A DNA stretch of 64,000 bases from Chlorops oryzae (GCA_020466095.1 CM035807.1:30195176-30259175); one strand, 5' to 3'; positions 11,591-26,500 are shown, numbered from the stretch's first letter. The notes: generated by a model from the letters alone, not told the origin. Translations and numbers: made by a program.

Positions 11591-14500
11591 GGTCTTGAAT
11601 TCTTCTTCAAATTTGGCTACGCCTTTTTAATAATCACATTAATTATAATGATATGGATGTCGCTGGCACGAGCGTCAATATACAGTCGAGAAATGGAAGA
11701 GATGACATATCCACCGTGCACATACAATGCAATGTGCACATGTTCAAAATCGTCGACTGATTTAGGCATAGTTCGCTGTAAAAATGTTCCGTTTCCAGCA
11801 CTGCCACGAATGGTTAATCAATCCAAAGTGAGTTTTTTTTTTAAATTATTTTTAATTTTTTTATTTAAAAAAAAACCAATCAAATTGCCTTTAACGAATA
11901 TATACAATATTCATCATGTTTAGGTTTTTATGCTGCACATGGAGAATACTGGATTGAGAGAAATCGAGCCGTATTTTTTGCAATCCACTGGAATGTATCG
12001 TTTAAAAATTGTTGGCAATCATCTAACTGAAATACCTGATGATGCGTTCACCGGATTGGAACGATCATTGTGGGAACTTATTTTACCTCAGAACGATCTG
12101 GTTGAGATACCATCAAAATCCTTCCGGCATATGCAAAAGCTACGTCACTTAGATCTAGGCTACAATCATATAACACATATACAGCATGAATCGTTTCGAG
12201 GATTAGAAGATTCATTACAGACGCTTATTCTTCGGGAAAATTGTATATCAACATTACAATCGCATAGCTTTTCGGGTCTATTAATATTGGAAACTTTAGA
12301 CTTGAGTGGCAATAATCTTTTCGAACTCGATTCGAATGTTTTTATCGACGGTATGCCAAGATTGTCGAAACTATTGCTAACTGATAATATACTATCCGAA
12401 ATACCGTACGATGCATTGCGCCCCTTAAAAGTCTACGAACATTAGATATTTCGCATAATGTCATATGGTCTATAAGCGGCAACGAAACCTATGACATTAA
12501 ATCTTCGGCGAAATTCAATTTGGATAACTTGTATTTGGAGTATAATCATATTCATATGCTGACGCCGAATTCTTTCAAGAATTTCGACGTAGTCAATCGA
12601 ACATTCTTAGATGGCAATCCCATTCACACCTTGCGGGTAAGATTATTATATGATTACGCTAGTTTACAACAATTTTCGCACGACATCTAAATGCACTTAC
12701 CTTATGGACGTTGGTTTTCTGAGTACGAAAAAAAAATTGAAAAAATTTTTATGGAAAGTTTTTTTTAAGATTTGAAGAGGAAAAAAACTGTTTTTGAGGG
12801 TACAAATTCATCAGATAATTTTTTTTTTGCATTTTTTATTTAAAGTATCTTCCTTACCCAACAAAATGATATACCAGTCTTCACAATCCATTTCTAAATG
12901 GCAAAGTTATAATTTTATAAGCGAGGGAATAAAAGCGAAATCAGCAATGAAAATGACAAAACCCCTTAAAGTATGCAACTTATTTTTGTGGTGAGGCTTA
13001 AGTTCGCAATTTTCATCGCTGATTTTGCTTTTAATCCCTCGCTTATAAAATTATAACCAGGGCTCGGTTTTTGTCGACTTGTATAAATTTAAAGCATACT
13101 TTATGGAGTAAAAATTTTGTTCAATTCACATAAAGTTAGGATTCAAATCGATTTTTAACTTCAATATGCATTTTTTTTTGAAGCTAGAAAAGCGGTTTTA
13201 AGTTGAACGCCGCTAAACCTATTCGCAAAATGTTGGTATGAAAAAACTTTTGCCCCATAAAGTATGCATTAAATTTATAAAAGTCAACAAAATCCGAGCC
13301 CTAATAATAACTACAGCGTGTATTTTTAAGCATTTATAAATTTGAAGCATACTTTGTGGGGGGGAATTTTTTTTTCTTATCACCATTTTGGAAATAAGTA
13401 GCGAATTTGAACTTCAAGGGGATTTCTAGCTTTGAAAAAGTCATTAAAATAGGCTAAAAAATCGATTTGAATCTTAACTTTATGTAAAATTGAACAAATT
13501 TTTTTGCCCCATAAAGTACGCTTCAATTTTATAAATGCTTAAAAATACACGCTCTAATAATAACTTTACCATTTATGCATAGATTTTGAAAATGAATATC
13601 TGATTTAGTTTGGTAAGGTAGCACCTTTTCAAGGCCAAAGTCGATAAGAAAAAAGCATTTAAATGTCCTGGAATAATAAAAAAGAAATATTTATAAACTA
13701 GAGCTTTGAGCGTACGAAAGAATACAAATAAAATTTAAGCCTTAAAACGATATAGTGTTCAAGGAACTCGCTGTTTATAAAAATTTTGAAATCTTATTAG
13801 CAATATTAATTGGGTTATTATTGTTATTTTTAAAGCGTTTTTTTTTTTTCTTTAAATAGGAAGACGCATTTAAGTCGGCGAAAATTCGGGAAATTTACAT
13901 GCGCTACTGTGGACTGACGAATATATCACCCGTAGCTTTCGATAGCTTGGTTAACACTTTACAAATTCTAGACCTATCCGGAAATAATTTAACGCATTTA
14001 AACCATAAACTTTTCAATAATTTCGATGTCTTAAGGTAAGAACATTTAAAATCATCGATTTCAAATCAATACAAGAAAAAATGTTCGACGTTTCTTAAAA
14101 GAAAAACCCTAAAGTGACGCCACGCCATTTCACATTCTTTTCTGTTTATTTTTTTTTTTCTATTTAATTTTTTTCTTCTTTTAATCCGATTGTCACAACA
14201 TTTGCGCGATGAAACCAATGATTGAAAAAACAAAAAACAAAACCAAAAACATTCTCTAAGATATCTATGCAAAACGCCAATGCCTTTTTATGTTTCAAGC
14301 ATTTTGCGCTTTCCTTCCGTTTATGCGAAAAAGTAGACTTTTCAAAGTTTTCAAACATTGTGTATGGCTTCTACTCTCTATGGGGCATACCGTCGACCTT
14401 ATTCAGTGCTTTGAAAATCATTTTATCTAAGTTAAGTGAAATCGTTGACATGGTTAATTAATGTAGCACGTTCTCTTCTCTTTTTGGATCAAATGCGTTC

Positions 14501-17500
14501 AACAATCTTGTATCGATTTCGAAATTTTCCATAGGATTGAAATCTTTTGAATGAATGGTGTTTCTAGTTTCCAGTGGCCCCAAAATTAAAAAATAAAACG
14601 TTTTATTTTTATAATTTTTTTACAATCAGAGTCACCCTTCAGCTTGACGGCCTCTGTGCCGTAGTTCGTTGAAATATCAACTTACGAATCGAGAGGCTCT
14701 GGGTTCAACTCCCAGATGAAGTCGTGGATGTTTGAGTCGTTTTTTCTCTTTATGTTTTTCTTTGTTTTCCCATTATTCGTGGTACCACAAAGAGTCCATG
14801 TAGAGCCTAAGTGTGTCGCCTGTAATGGTGGCAGCCAAACTAAACCTAACCTAAGCCCTTCAGCATAGAGCATTTCTAGCTTTCTCTTTAGAAGTTTAGA
14901 GAGCTTTGGACCAAAAAACCTCCCAAAAAAATCGTAAAATTCATGACGTCCGATTTCGATGAAAATTTGTGTTATAGAATAAGTGAAAAATTATAAGAAT
15001 TTTCCAAAAAATTTCTTTCGATTTTTATTTTCTAAAGGGTTATTAGTATGCGCGATAATAAAATTAAAATTGATCAGCCAATGGAAACATTTAACGCAAT
15101 GCAATACACATTGTTAAAGCTGGATTTAAGCGGAGAGAGGAATGATCAAACCAATTTGCAGACGCTGCGCAAGTAAGTTGATCCTTAGACTTTACGTTCA
15201 TCAAAAATGTGTTTTTATTTATTTGCGAAAAGTATGACTAGAATGAGAAATATGCGCTCGCTATCTATGTCACGCATGGGCGTAACGTCCATCGGCCCCG
15301 ACGACTTCAAAGACTTTGGGGTTGAACTGGAAGACTTACAAATCACAAGAGCTGGCCTCACGAATATACAGTCGCATGCGTTCAAACATGTTCGCGGGCT
15401 AAAACGTTTGGATTTCAGTGAGAATTCAATCAGTGGCATCGATTCAGATGCTTTTCATGAAGTAAGAGGAAATCAGAAGACTGCTTTTTACGGAACCTAT
15501 AATCCCGATATACAAATGTGATCTAAATTTTCAGATCGGTCATTCACTTATTTCGCTTAAAATGTCGCATGGGTTCACGGGTACAGCACTGCCAGCCGAT
15601 CCTTTACGTCATTTAACGTCACTTCAAGAATTAGATTTTAGCAATAATAAAATCACTAGCATGAGCGATACAAGTTTTCATTTTCTTAAAAATTTACGCT
15701 TATTGGAATTGCATGATAATCGCATTGAACAGGTTATGAAGGGAACTTTCCAAGTGAGTATCCATCTGGAATTTTAGTATGCGATCGTTTGTGTTCACTG
15801 AAAGAAATTTCTATATTCAGGGTGACATACATTCCAAACTTGAAGTGATCTCCTTGCGATTCAATCACATGACACAAGTATCGCAGCATACATTTTTCGA
15901 TCTAGAGGTAAGATAGGTATACCTAATTGTTTGAGTAATTTGTGAAAGTATCGATTCCATTTCTATTTAAGGCTTTGCGCAAACTATACTTGGACGATAA
16001 TAAAATCGATCGCATCGAACGGAGAGCTTTTATGAATTTGGATGAGCTGGAGCATTTAAGCTTGCGCGGCAATAAACTGAGTAATTTGGACGAGAAAAAT
16101 CGATTTCATCGTAACGATTGAGCTTTTTGTATGAAGGTATTCAAGGATGAAGCATGGAGCAAATTTAAGCTTGAAGCGTGCAATAAATAAGTTTAAAATT
16201 TTAGAAAGTCGCAATTTTCATTTTCGATTTAAATGTTTTTAACAGCCTTGTATACTATAGTATTCTTATGATTGGGGTTCGAAAATTACGTTAAAAGCGA
16301 TGAAAAAATGCTGATAGTGCCCAAATTAATGTACCTATCTGGAAAATGTTCTTCAAATCTTTGACTAATTCCCAAAAAATTATTTCAAGTAATATTTTCT
16401 CTCAACTTTATAAATGTTTTCTTGAATTTTTGATTGTAGTGAATACGAAGGAACCCTCACAAAAAAAAACATTTTTAATGAATTTTAAACCATAAAACGA
16501 AGACCTCAAGGACCCTTTTCAGCGGAATGAACTTGGAAACGACCAGTATTTTTTCATTGGTTTTAACACATTTTTCGTTATTTTTAGCGCATTTTTTTCC
16601 GAGTCTTACTTATGATTATGATCTTATCTATTTATTAGAGGCGATTAATGATTCCATTTAATACTACTTACATCCTACAGAATTTTTTTTTTATACCAAA
16701 AAGTGAACATTCTAATACTTTTATATGTTTTATTGGATATATAAAAATTTTTGGTATGCAAACAAATATTTCTCAAATATTTCTTAACTCTATTGCATAT
16801 GGCATAAAAAATTTTATTTAAATTTGATCATTATTGGAATATTTTCAGATTTTAAAATGGCTAATATAAGAATGAAAAATTTCAGCGAAATGATCGGTTT
16901 TTGGTTGCAAGAGTAAAAACAAATATAAAATAAAGCGTGCCAGGGAACTAACTTCTAGCTTCCCATCGAGCAAAAAATGTTTTTTAAGCTTAGCATATTT
17001 AACAAAATGAAGTCGATGAAAGCCTGTTTTTCGACAACTCGAAAGAATTGTTATAACCGAGGAGTTCTTTTTGAACTACCATTACAATATGTTTCCCTTT
17101 TTTATTTCCTAAATCAAGAATAAAAGCACACATTTGTTCTACGTTTAACATGACTGTGGCCATATGGATGAGTTGCTTAAGTCGAAATTTCTTGTTTTGA
17201 GATATTCCAATTTTTCTACTTAAGCCCTTTTTATCGATTGTAAATTTTCAATTTACTCACATTTTAAATGAAAATTTAGGAATATGTGAATAAAATTAAG
17301 TACACTCAAGATGTCTTGTCTAAAGCAAACGTTTTTCAAAATACATACATAAGCTAAAAAGTCAATTCAATAAAGTTCCTTAGAAATTATTATTTATGAA
17401 AACGGGTCAAGCACACATAAGCGCCCGGACTTGCTTATAGCTCCTGAGCAATTAACTCAATTATGGCTTATGGTTTTTTAAGCTTGGCTTCCATATGACC

Positions 17501-20500
17501 AGATATATACGTTTAGAAAAACTAAATTCCAAATTAATCGGGCATGGTGTGCAAATCGAATCGCAATAAAAAAATTCGAAATAAATAAGTTTAACGATTA
17601 GACAATTGTTGGAGCTTAACCACATGCGGCATCATGTTAAGTGCTGCATGTTTTTTCCTCTAAGAACAGTTTAGCCTCGACGGTCAGATAAATTGAAATA
17701 AATTGAGGAGTACCGAACGATTTATTCTCAATATGATTGATTGATACTATAGAAATCCTCCTCTCGAATAGATGTGGAGACTGTCACTTTGTCATTGTTT
17801 GAAAAACGATTTTGTCTGCAAAATATTATCGGATAGGTAAGATTAGCTATTTTTAAAAAGGCTATTCGAGACTCCTGTAAACTAGATATTACGGATCTGT
17901 TAAATGATATAGGTTTTTAAAGTCTTGAACTAAAATCTTGACGCGATTTTCAAATGTCCACCATCATTGATCATCGTTTAAGTTCAGTAGAACAGACCTA
18001 GCACTAACACAAGTGTAGTGGGGGGAAAAAAATTGCCTTTTAAAAAAGAATTAAACAAGTTTCATAACCTGACCTTTTAAGTACGATTATAAAATAACAT
18101 GAATTCGGGACCAGATATGGTTGCGCAAAATGGAAGCTTAAAATTATAACTTGATGGATTATAAAAATAAATGGGCTTAAGGGAAGGGAAACTGAGAAGA
18201 GTGAAGAAATAGCTTTCTTCAAACTTTTAGTTTAGAGAAGTTTCAAAAGTAAGGAATGGTAAAAAAAAAAATGATTAAATAACCCAATGGAAGTTATAAA
18301 AATGCTTTTTCTAGTGGCCCGTCTTTTATGTTTGAAGGACCAACGAAGGAAGTATGTAAGGAATTTGAAGATGTTATTTGGGGTAAGACGTTTTGTACTT
18401 TACTGACTGGTTTTACCGATTGATTGGAGATCACAAAGTATTTTTTCTCGCCTTGAAGGTCACTTAGAGATTTGACTTTTATGCTTGGACCAGAATTGAT
18501 AAGGTCACTTCGACGACTAACGATTTTCATACGAATGCCTCGTGGCGCTGTTGTTGATATCTTTGTTGTTGATGTTGTTTGCGCATTATTCGTAATCTGT
18601 GTTGTGATCACTTTGGCGTCTGCACTTGAACAAATTGTTTCTGCTCGCGCATCGGATGTAATTTGCGACGTGTTCGTTTTGTTCTGCTCATTTGAACAAA
18701 TTGCATCATTTGCCTTTGGGTTTTCAGTATTGTACACTGTGAAACTCAAAGGCGTCGTTGTTGCTTCATTTTGGAGTGGTGGTACCGTTGCAGATACAGT
18801 TGCATTCACAGGATCAACTTCAGATATTGGTTCAGTTTTAGTTACTGGTTGAGTTTCAATTACTGGCTCAGTTACAGTTACTGAATCAGTTTCGGATATT
18901 GGTTCTGTTACAGTTTCAGTGGTTTCTCCAGACGATTGTTGAGAATATTTTGCGGTGTATTTTTTATCTTGTTCCTTTTTTTCCATTTCCGTGTAGGCAT
19001 CAATCTCAATATCTGGAAGCGGCGTATTTTCGCTAAACGCGAAGGGTGGCTTATGAGCTCTCATATGGGAGTTACATGCTTTGAAGTTTTGAAAAGCCCG
19101 CGAACAAATTCGACAAACTGCTTTGTTTTTACGTTGAGATGTTTCCTTTTCCCAAGTTTTGTCGGAATTCGCTTTCATTTTTTTTTGGGGAGACTAAAAC
19201 ACAAAAAAAAAAAAAATAATACTTCTGTAAAAATATAAATTTTGGAACAAGATTACTTACTTCAAGAAATTCAACGTTTGGATTTTCTTTTTTATCTTTT
19301 TGACTATATTTTCTCTTCCAGGGATTTAAGTTTTTCTTAGTCAATTGATCCCTTTGCGATTTCAAAGACTTGTAGCTCACACCATGGTCGACTAAAACAT
19401 GCTCTCGCAACATTTTTGGCATCTGTTCGTACTCTTCTCCGCATATTTGGCAGTAAAAAGTGCATTCAGCTTCTGACCAGTGCTCCAGGATACATTTGTT
19501 GTCATCGAAAATGCGCCAACAATTCAGGCATCGAATACTTTGGGATCCATTGACCGAAATCAAACGTCCACGACGTGATTTTTTATTTAAGTACTTGGGC
19601 TGGAAGAGTTTTGGAGTTTGGAGTTTTAAATGAATGTTTTGATGCAGGGCAAGTCGAGCGAGCGATTCAAATTGAAGCGGGCAGTAACGGCATGTAACGG
19701 GTAATGGCGATGGAGAATAAGAATTCGATTTCTTCGTCTTAACAACTTTGTTTTTCACACTATCTTCCCTTTCATCTTCCGTCGGGGGCTCGGTTTTAAC
19801 TAAAACGCTGCTACATATTCCTCCATTTACACTTGAAGAATTAACTAAGCCTGGCGCTGTAGCTGTTTGTTCTGGCCCCTCATTTTTGCCCAATGCATTC
19901 GTTATGAAATGTCTTATCGTTTCTTCCGAGAGTGCTGTCCCATAGGATGTTTTCATCAAGGTTTTAATTGACTGTGTTGCGTTCTATGGAAAATAAAAAT
20001 TGAAAAATATATAATTAAGTTCTCCATTCTCCTGATTTAAGCCCTTCACTTTCCCGTTTAAAAGCATCGAAATTTGAAATTGAAATAAGGCAGTTCGTTA
20101 ATTTTAAAAACAAGATGTATACGTAATGTCGCGGCCTACTATATTTTTGAAATATCGCTTATACGTCGGGACCTAATGTGGTTCTTGAATTACATTCTGT
20201 CCATAGAATGTACTTGGTTTTCGTTTGTCATTCTTGAATGCATACAGTTCACATCTTAACATATAGATATATTAATGTTTTAATGTAGGGTGACCAAATT
20301 GCCTTCGGTTAAATAAAGGACACCATAAATCGAAAACCAAAAATCGCGCACACACAGGTGAGCACAAATTTTAAATTAGCATAGCTTCGTCAAAATAAAA
20401 GGTAAATGAATATTGTTTTTTATTTGCTAAGAATTGATTGGACTTTAAATCTGCATACTCATATTTTACATTTAAAACGAGTTTTATTTTTTTTTTTTTT

Positions 20501-23500
20501 GGTTTTTCAAAAAAACTTCATTTCAATCCTGAAAAACGATTTTAAGCCCCCTTCTGTACGACCCAAAATAAAGCTCAATTCATTATCTTTGGACCTGATT
20601 ACATTTCACAATACAATTTTACACTTAGGCATCGATTTGAGGTATAAATTACAATGCTTCCCTCAAAAGTGGAGGTTTCCCCATAAAATTCATTTGCGCG
20701 ACCTCTAACCGTCCTTCAAAAAATCTGAAAAAATGGTCAAAATATTTTTAGACAATTATCTTTCGAAATCCGTGTGGACATTTTAATATTTCCAAAAAAA
20801 AAAAATTTCGGACACCCTAGTATGTACTTATTAGTAATAAGTTATATACACTGGAACGGGGTTTATTAATATCACCAGAAAAATGAATAAAATAAAGGAC
20901 AATCAAAGGCAGATTAATTACTTTCCCCAAATTGCCAAAAAAAAAGGACATGTCCTTTTAAAAAAGGACGTTTGGTCACCCTATTTAATGATCTCACAAT
21001 AATGTTAAACGAAAATCGGTTGTTCGTAAAACACTACATATATACACGGCTCCGTAGCTATACCTCAAGAAACGCCAAGGTTTGCAAATATTTATTTTCG
21101 GGCTCATTCATTCGCACATTTTGAGTCCATTTCTTTTGTATTTTTGCACATCTTTGGATATCGTTGTAAATGGATGAAACCGAAGAGATGCATTTGCGGC
21201 AAATATTCTTTGGCAGGGGATCGTCTTCGTGTAGCTGTAAAAAACGACAAATCAGCAAAAGCTCTTCAACGCGCTGCTTATCATACACACTTACAACTAT
21301 TGGGTAAACTGTGCACATCTTCATTTGTAGGGTTTTATCGTGCAATATATTTATGTTGCCCAAATCTGCTAAACCGCAAACTCTGCACTTTTTGTCCTCG
21401 AAAATTTCATTCCAGATACTCATTGTGGAATTTAAAAAAAACTCTCTTAACACATTTGTGAACCGTAAATTACATTTATCTTTTCTCCACTATTACAATA
21501 ACTTTGTCATGATATGACGAAAAGTCACAACAAACAACTAGTTTTACAAGGCGAAACCGTATTAAATAAGGTGGCCGCAGTAGTACAACAAGTACAACAA
21601 AGCAATACCAATAGGCTATTTTGTTTTTGTAAATATGTCAATATGTCAAAATGAAAAATGTAAACACACGAAAGTTGCTCGCCAACGTTGAACTTAGACG
21701 AGATTTACACGTTCAGACATTTCGATAATGAAATAAGAATGATAGAAAAGAAAATTGCGCATTCCGTGTTTTAAAATTGATTCATTCTGCGCATCGACGT
21801 CATGAGTAAACAGCTGCTTCAAAATTTTAAAGTCTAATAATGCCGCGTAATGTTTTTAAAATATTTCTGTAAGTGAAGATAGTTTGACGTAATGAAGAGG
21901 TAATAAGAAAACTTGATAAGATTTTATGAAATGTCAGTTCATGTTTTTGGGGTAGTTTATACGAAATTTTGAAATTTTTTGTTGATTCAAAACGATGAAT
22001 TTCAATATTTTAAATTCTCTTCTTCTTCTTCTTGATTTATGGCGCAGTGAAAACAGCTGCTTTTGTGTACAAGTATGACGACGCGATATTCTATACTATC
22101 ATTCTTGTTAATGAAACACATTTTCGGTTGCAGGGGTTGTAAGGGTGAGAGAGAAAAGCTCTTCCATACCACATTGCGGAGCGTTCCTAATCCACAAAAA
22201 GTGTATTTCATTATCGAAATTACTAGCAGTGTTAGTCCCGTCTATCGAAATGTCTTAACGTGTAAGTCCGATATAACCAAGTTTGATAGTTTTCATTAAA
22301 AAGAAGTGTGCTTTCAGACACGCCGATTTAAATCATCAATTTTGTTTTGTTTTACTGTTCTATCGTTGAGACATTTTTGACATAACGATTTTAACCTAAC
22401 GATTCTTTACTAAATTGTTTTTCTGTTTGCTTCTTTGGACATTGTGGTCTGCTGTTTTGAAGAAGAATATCGATTTACCTATGCTTAAGTGAAATCTAAA
22501 CTAAAAAAAGTAAATTAAAACTTTCAAATAATTAAAGCTTTCCTCTAACGGTTCTCTGTAAAAAGAAATCTCAAAAATCGTCCCAAAATCGTTGGTACAA
22601 ACGATATGTGCTCGTTCCCTTCCGTCATCCCTTCCGTCACCCCTTCCTAGCCAACAATCAAAAAATCAAAAATCGACCGAAAATCGGCGTGTCGGAAACC
22701 GCACTAACGAAAAGAACAATTTCCTCCGGTGCATGAGTTATAACATAGATTTTTCAGGGTAGCATTTTCAAGGCCTAATAGCCAAGGCACATATTATACG
22801 TCGTACGTCTTCAGTAACCATTTTTGACTGACATTTAGGCTTTTGGGCTTTTATCGAACTGGCTGGGAAACATTTTTGCAGCTTCAATTAGCTTATACTC
22901 CATTTCTGTTGCCATAGCACTGCATAATAAATAATTACACGCTTTCACATATTAACACAATAGCAATAACAGCCAGCTGTCAAATTACTCGACGTACGTC
23001 TATAACTACATAGATCTGTACTTCAACTTACTTATCCCCTGCAAAATGCGGGCAAATTGACCCCTGCGTACCCAACTTCATTCTAAGAATGGTCAACGAG
23101 GAGTGCAAGTTCAATTTTCCGTGTAGCATTCATAAATGAATTCGCTGCAGAAATCAGAAGGCTCCGTAACGTAATGTTAGCATGTCAATCATATTCCGAA
23201 GGCTCATGTTCGAATCCCAAGGGCAGTCGACTAAAAAGTAGAAAATTGTAAAATTCGGAGGATTAATCTTATGGATTCTTAAGGAAAAAATACAAAAATT
23301 TTCCATTTCTGAATTCGTAATGCTTTCACATTTCGTGTCGAATTCTCAAACATGAATTAATTTACTTAATTTGATTACAAATTATTCGCAAAAAAAAATT
23401 TTTTTCAATTGGCTGGTTAACACCTATAATATTATCCACTTTTAAGAAAAAAAAAAAAAAATATTTGATCGCCCGAGCGAGATTCGAAATTTGTCAGTCG

Positions 23501-26500
23501 CTAGGCAGACGCTTCACACAGAGCCATCCGAGCCCTGCGACTGCGCTTTCCATTTCGTACTATAGCTAATGAGCTGCCATCAAGCATCATCGCAGATTCA
23601 ATCGTCAATGGTGTCCCTCGAACATATCACATAGCAAAGTGTCCATAGGAAAAACATTGCACGGGTTACAGTTGGTCACTGGAACGTGACCGAAGGAACA
23701 GTGACAGATTGAATCATTAAAATTAGTGAAATTATGCAGGTCAGTCCAAAATGATTACGGATGACGTACGACGTATCATATGTACCCTAACTATAAAAGG
23801 CGAGTAACGGTATGTCTCGATGTGATATATGTACATTTCCGTCTTACAAGATTTCTGATTATATGGTTCAAAATTCTTTTTAATGCCTTAACTCTGTCCC
23901 TGTCAATAAAATTCAGTTTTTTTGAAGGAGCAAACCAAATTAATAAAAAATTAATTTTAACAAAAAATTTATGAATAACGAAATAAAATACTCCAAAACT
24001 CCATTTTTTTTCTTCGCGAATTACAGTAACATTGTTGTCTTATCTTGTCTTGTCTTGCCAAACAAGACAACAATGTTACTGTAATTTGCGAGTAAACAAG
24101 ATGGAAGTTTGGTAATATTCGATTTTTTCCAATTGGACTAGAGTATTTTATTTCGTTATTAATAAATTTTTAGGTAAAATTTATTTGCTATTAATTTGAT
24201 TTGCTCTCTTACGAACACTGAATTTCGTTGACAGAGACAGAAATTTAGGCATTAAAAAGAATTTTGGCCCATATATCTGGGAAAAATATGCGATAGTTAT
24301 TTTTGAATTGACGAATTAACGTTTTTAGGGAGATAAGAATAAATATTTAAATATATTCACTATCAATCATCACTAAAACCAATCAGATATTAAAAGATAA
24401 TTTAAATTTTTTTCATTTTGCAGAACCTTCCAAAGCTTGAGTACTTGGACATGGCATTTAATAATTTACCAAATTTTAACTTTGATTATTTTGATCAGGT
24501 AAGTCGTCGAAAATTGAAAGTTACACCAGAAGGTGGAGGGATCTATTCATTCCGATAAATTGTTTAAATATATGTATATATATATATTTTTTTTTTGAAT
24601 TTTTAGGTTGGAACGTTGTCCAATCTTAATGTTAATGTATCTCATAATCAAATAAAAATGCTAATGTACAATTCATCATGGATAGGAAGAAGCGATCACG
24701 GTGAGCTCTTGAGATTATATTGGTTTATATTATTGCCTAACCATTTATTTCTAGGATCAATGTACCATTCAAATATAAAAATACTTGACTTATCACACAA
24801 CAATATTTCTGTTATACATCCTGGATACTTCCGTCCAGCGGAAATATCGCTAACACATCTTCACTTGGGCTATAACTCACTTATGGTAAGAGATTTTTAT
24901 ACCCAGCGTAAGCGGGGTATATTAGTTTTGTGCGAATCTTGTAACAGGGAGAATTAAGCTCCGGAGATATAGCAAAAATATATATAGAAATGACCAGGAT
25001 CAAAAACTGAATCGATTTAGACATGTCGTCTGTCCGTCTGTCCGTCTGTCCGTCTGTCCGTCGTCCGTCTGTCCGTCCGTCCGTGGTCGGATCTCCTCCG
25101 AAACGGCTGGAGCATCAAGTCGAAATTTGACACACAGGTATATCGGGATCGAGTATGATCCTAAGTAAAAATGGAAGACATCCGCCCACTGCCACGCCCA
25201 CAAATGAATATAATGTGTTTTCAATAAAATGGCTGTAACTAGCGAACCACTCAACACATTTTATTGATATTTGGTGTGCTGGTAAACTACAAAAAGGGAC
25301 ATTTTCTGAAAAAAAATGGACGCCGCCCTCCTCGAGCCACGCCCACAAATAAGCCCAAAAAGAAGGGATTATCGTAACTTGTGCAGTAAAAGGCGTAGAA
25401 GCTTCAAATTCGCAGCATAGGTTGACCAAGGCAAATGAAAGGTGTAGGAACAAAAATTTTTTTGGCCCGCCCACTGCCACGCCACAAATAAAGATTTTTC
25501 GTAACTTTTGAAGTAAAAGGCGTAGAAGCTTCAAATTCGCAACATAGGTTCACCAAGGCGAATGAAAGGTGTAGGAAAAAATTTTATGTGGCCCGCCCAC
25601 TGCCACGCCCACAAATGAAGATTTTTTGTAACTTACGAAGTAAAAGGCGTAGAAGCTTCGAATTCGCAACATAGGATTACCAAGGCGAATGAAAGGTGTA
25701 GGAAAATTTTTTTTTGGCCCGCCCACTGCCACGCCCACAAATAAAGATTTTTCGTAACTTCCGAAGTACAAGGCGTAGAAGCTTCAAATTCGCAACATAG
25801 GTTCACCAAGGCGAATGAAAGGTGTAGGGAAATAATATATGTTGCCCTCCCACTGCCACGCCCACAAATAGAGAAGCAAAACATACCGCGCTCATAATGT
25901 CGGGACGCTGGGTATTTCAAAGTCGGGCTTGACCGACTTTAGCTTTCTTACTTGTTTTTTTTTATACAGCTTGAAAAAGTCGTTAATAACGATGGCCTGC
26001 TTTTTTTGTTTGTTTGTTAAAAGAACGCAACAAGAGATGTCTTCGGGAATATGCCACATCTTCAATGGCTCGATATATCACACAATTTAATAAACGAAAT
26101 TGATTTTGATGCATTTAAAAACACCAAAAAATTGCAAGTAAGTCGAAAATAAGTTGAAATATTAAAAAAAAACTTTTTAATGCGATTCCTCCTTCCTATA
26201 TACCAGATAATATATCTCAATCATAACTATTTAACGGACATACCACAAGATGTATTTAAGCCCATACATTCCCTGCGAATAGTGGATTTCTCTTACAATC
26301 ACTTGAGAGGATTGCCCGATAATCTCTTTTACAACGGAGGGATGGAAAAGTAAAATTAGCGCATTTATTACAGAAAATTAGTTCCCTTTTATAAAAAAAA
26401 AAAATTTTTTTTTTTCTCTAATAGACTCGATGTATCACACAATATGTTGCTTAAAATACCATCGTCTTCACTTTCAAGCTTGGCTGCTCTGACGCTGTGC

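Larger units (their letters stand above)
16111..24423 (+). other. Chaoptin intron 8 (8.3 kb) with nested gene
   Basis: The donor is GTAACG at 16111 and the acceptor TTTGCAG ends at 24423. Contents in order: unremarkable AT-rich DNA (16140-17150), a CATATGG MITE (17155-17508), non-coding DNA to 18290, an antisense ZAD zinc-finger gene (18294-21423) whose own intron holds a hAT element, non-coding DNA (21500-23150), two tRNA-like repeats and a foldback element (about 23865-24282). Confidence 0.8.

Noticed and set aside
25000..25920. ORFs with FICGRGSGR/FVGVAVGG repeats
   Set aside because: These are readings through the 125-bp units of the mini-me-like element; the same peptides appear at 5347-5888. 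Not a protein family.
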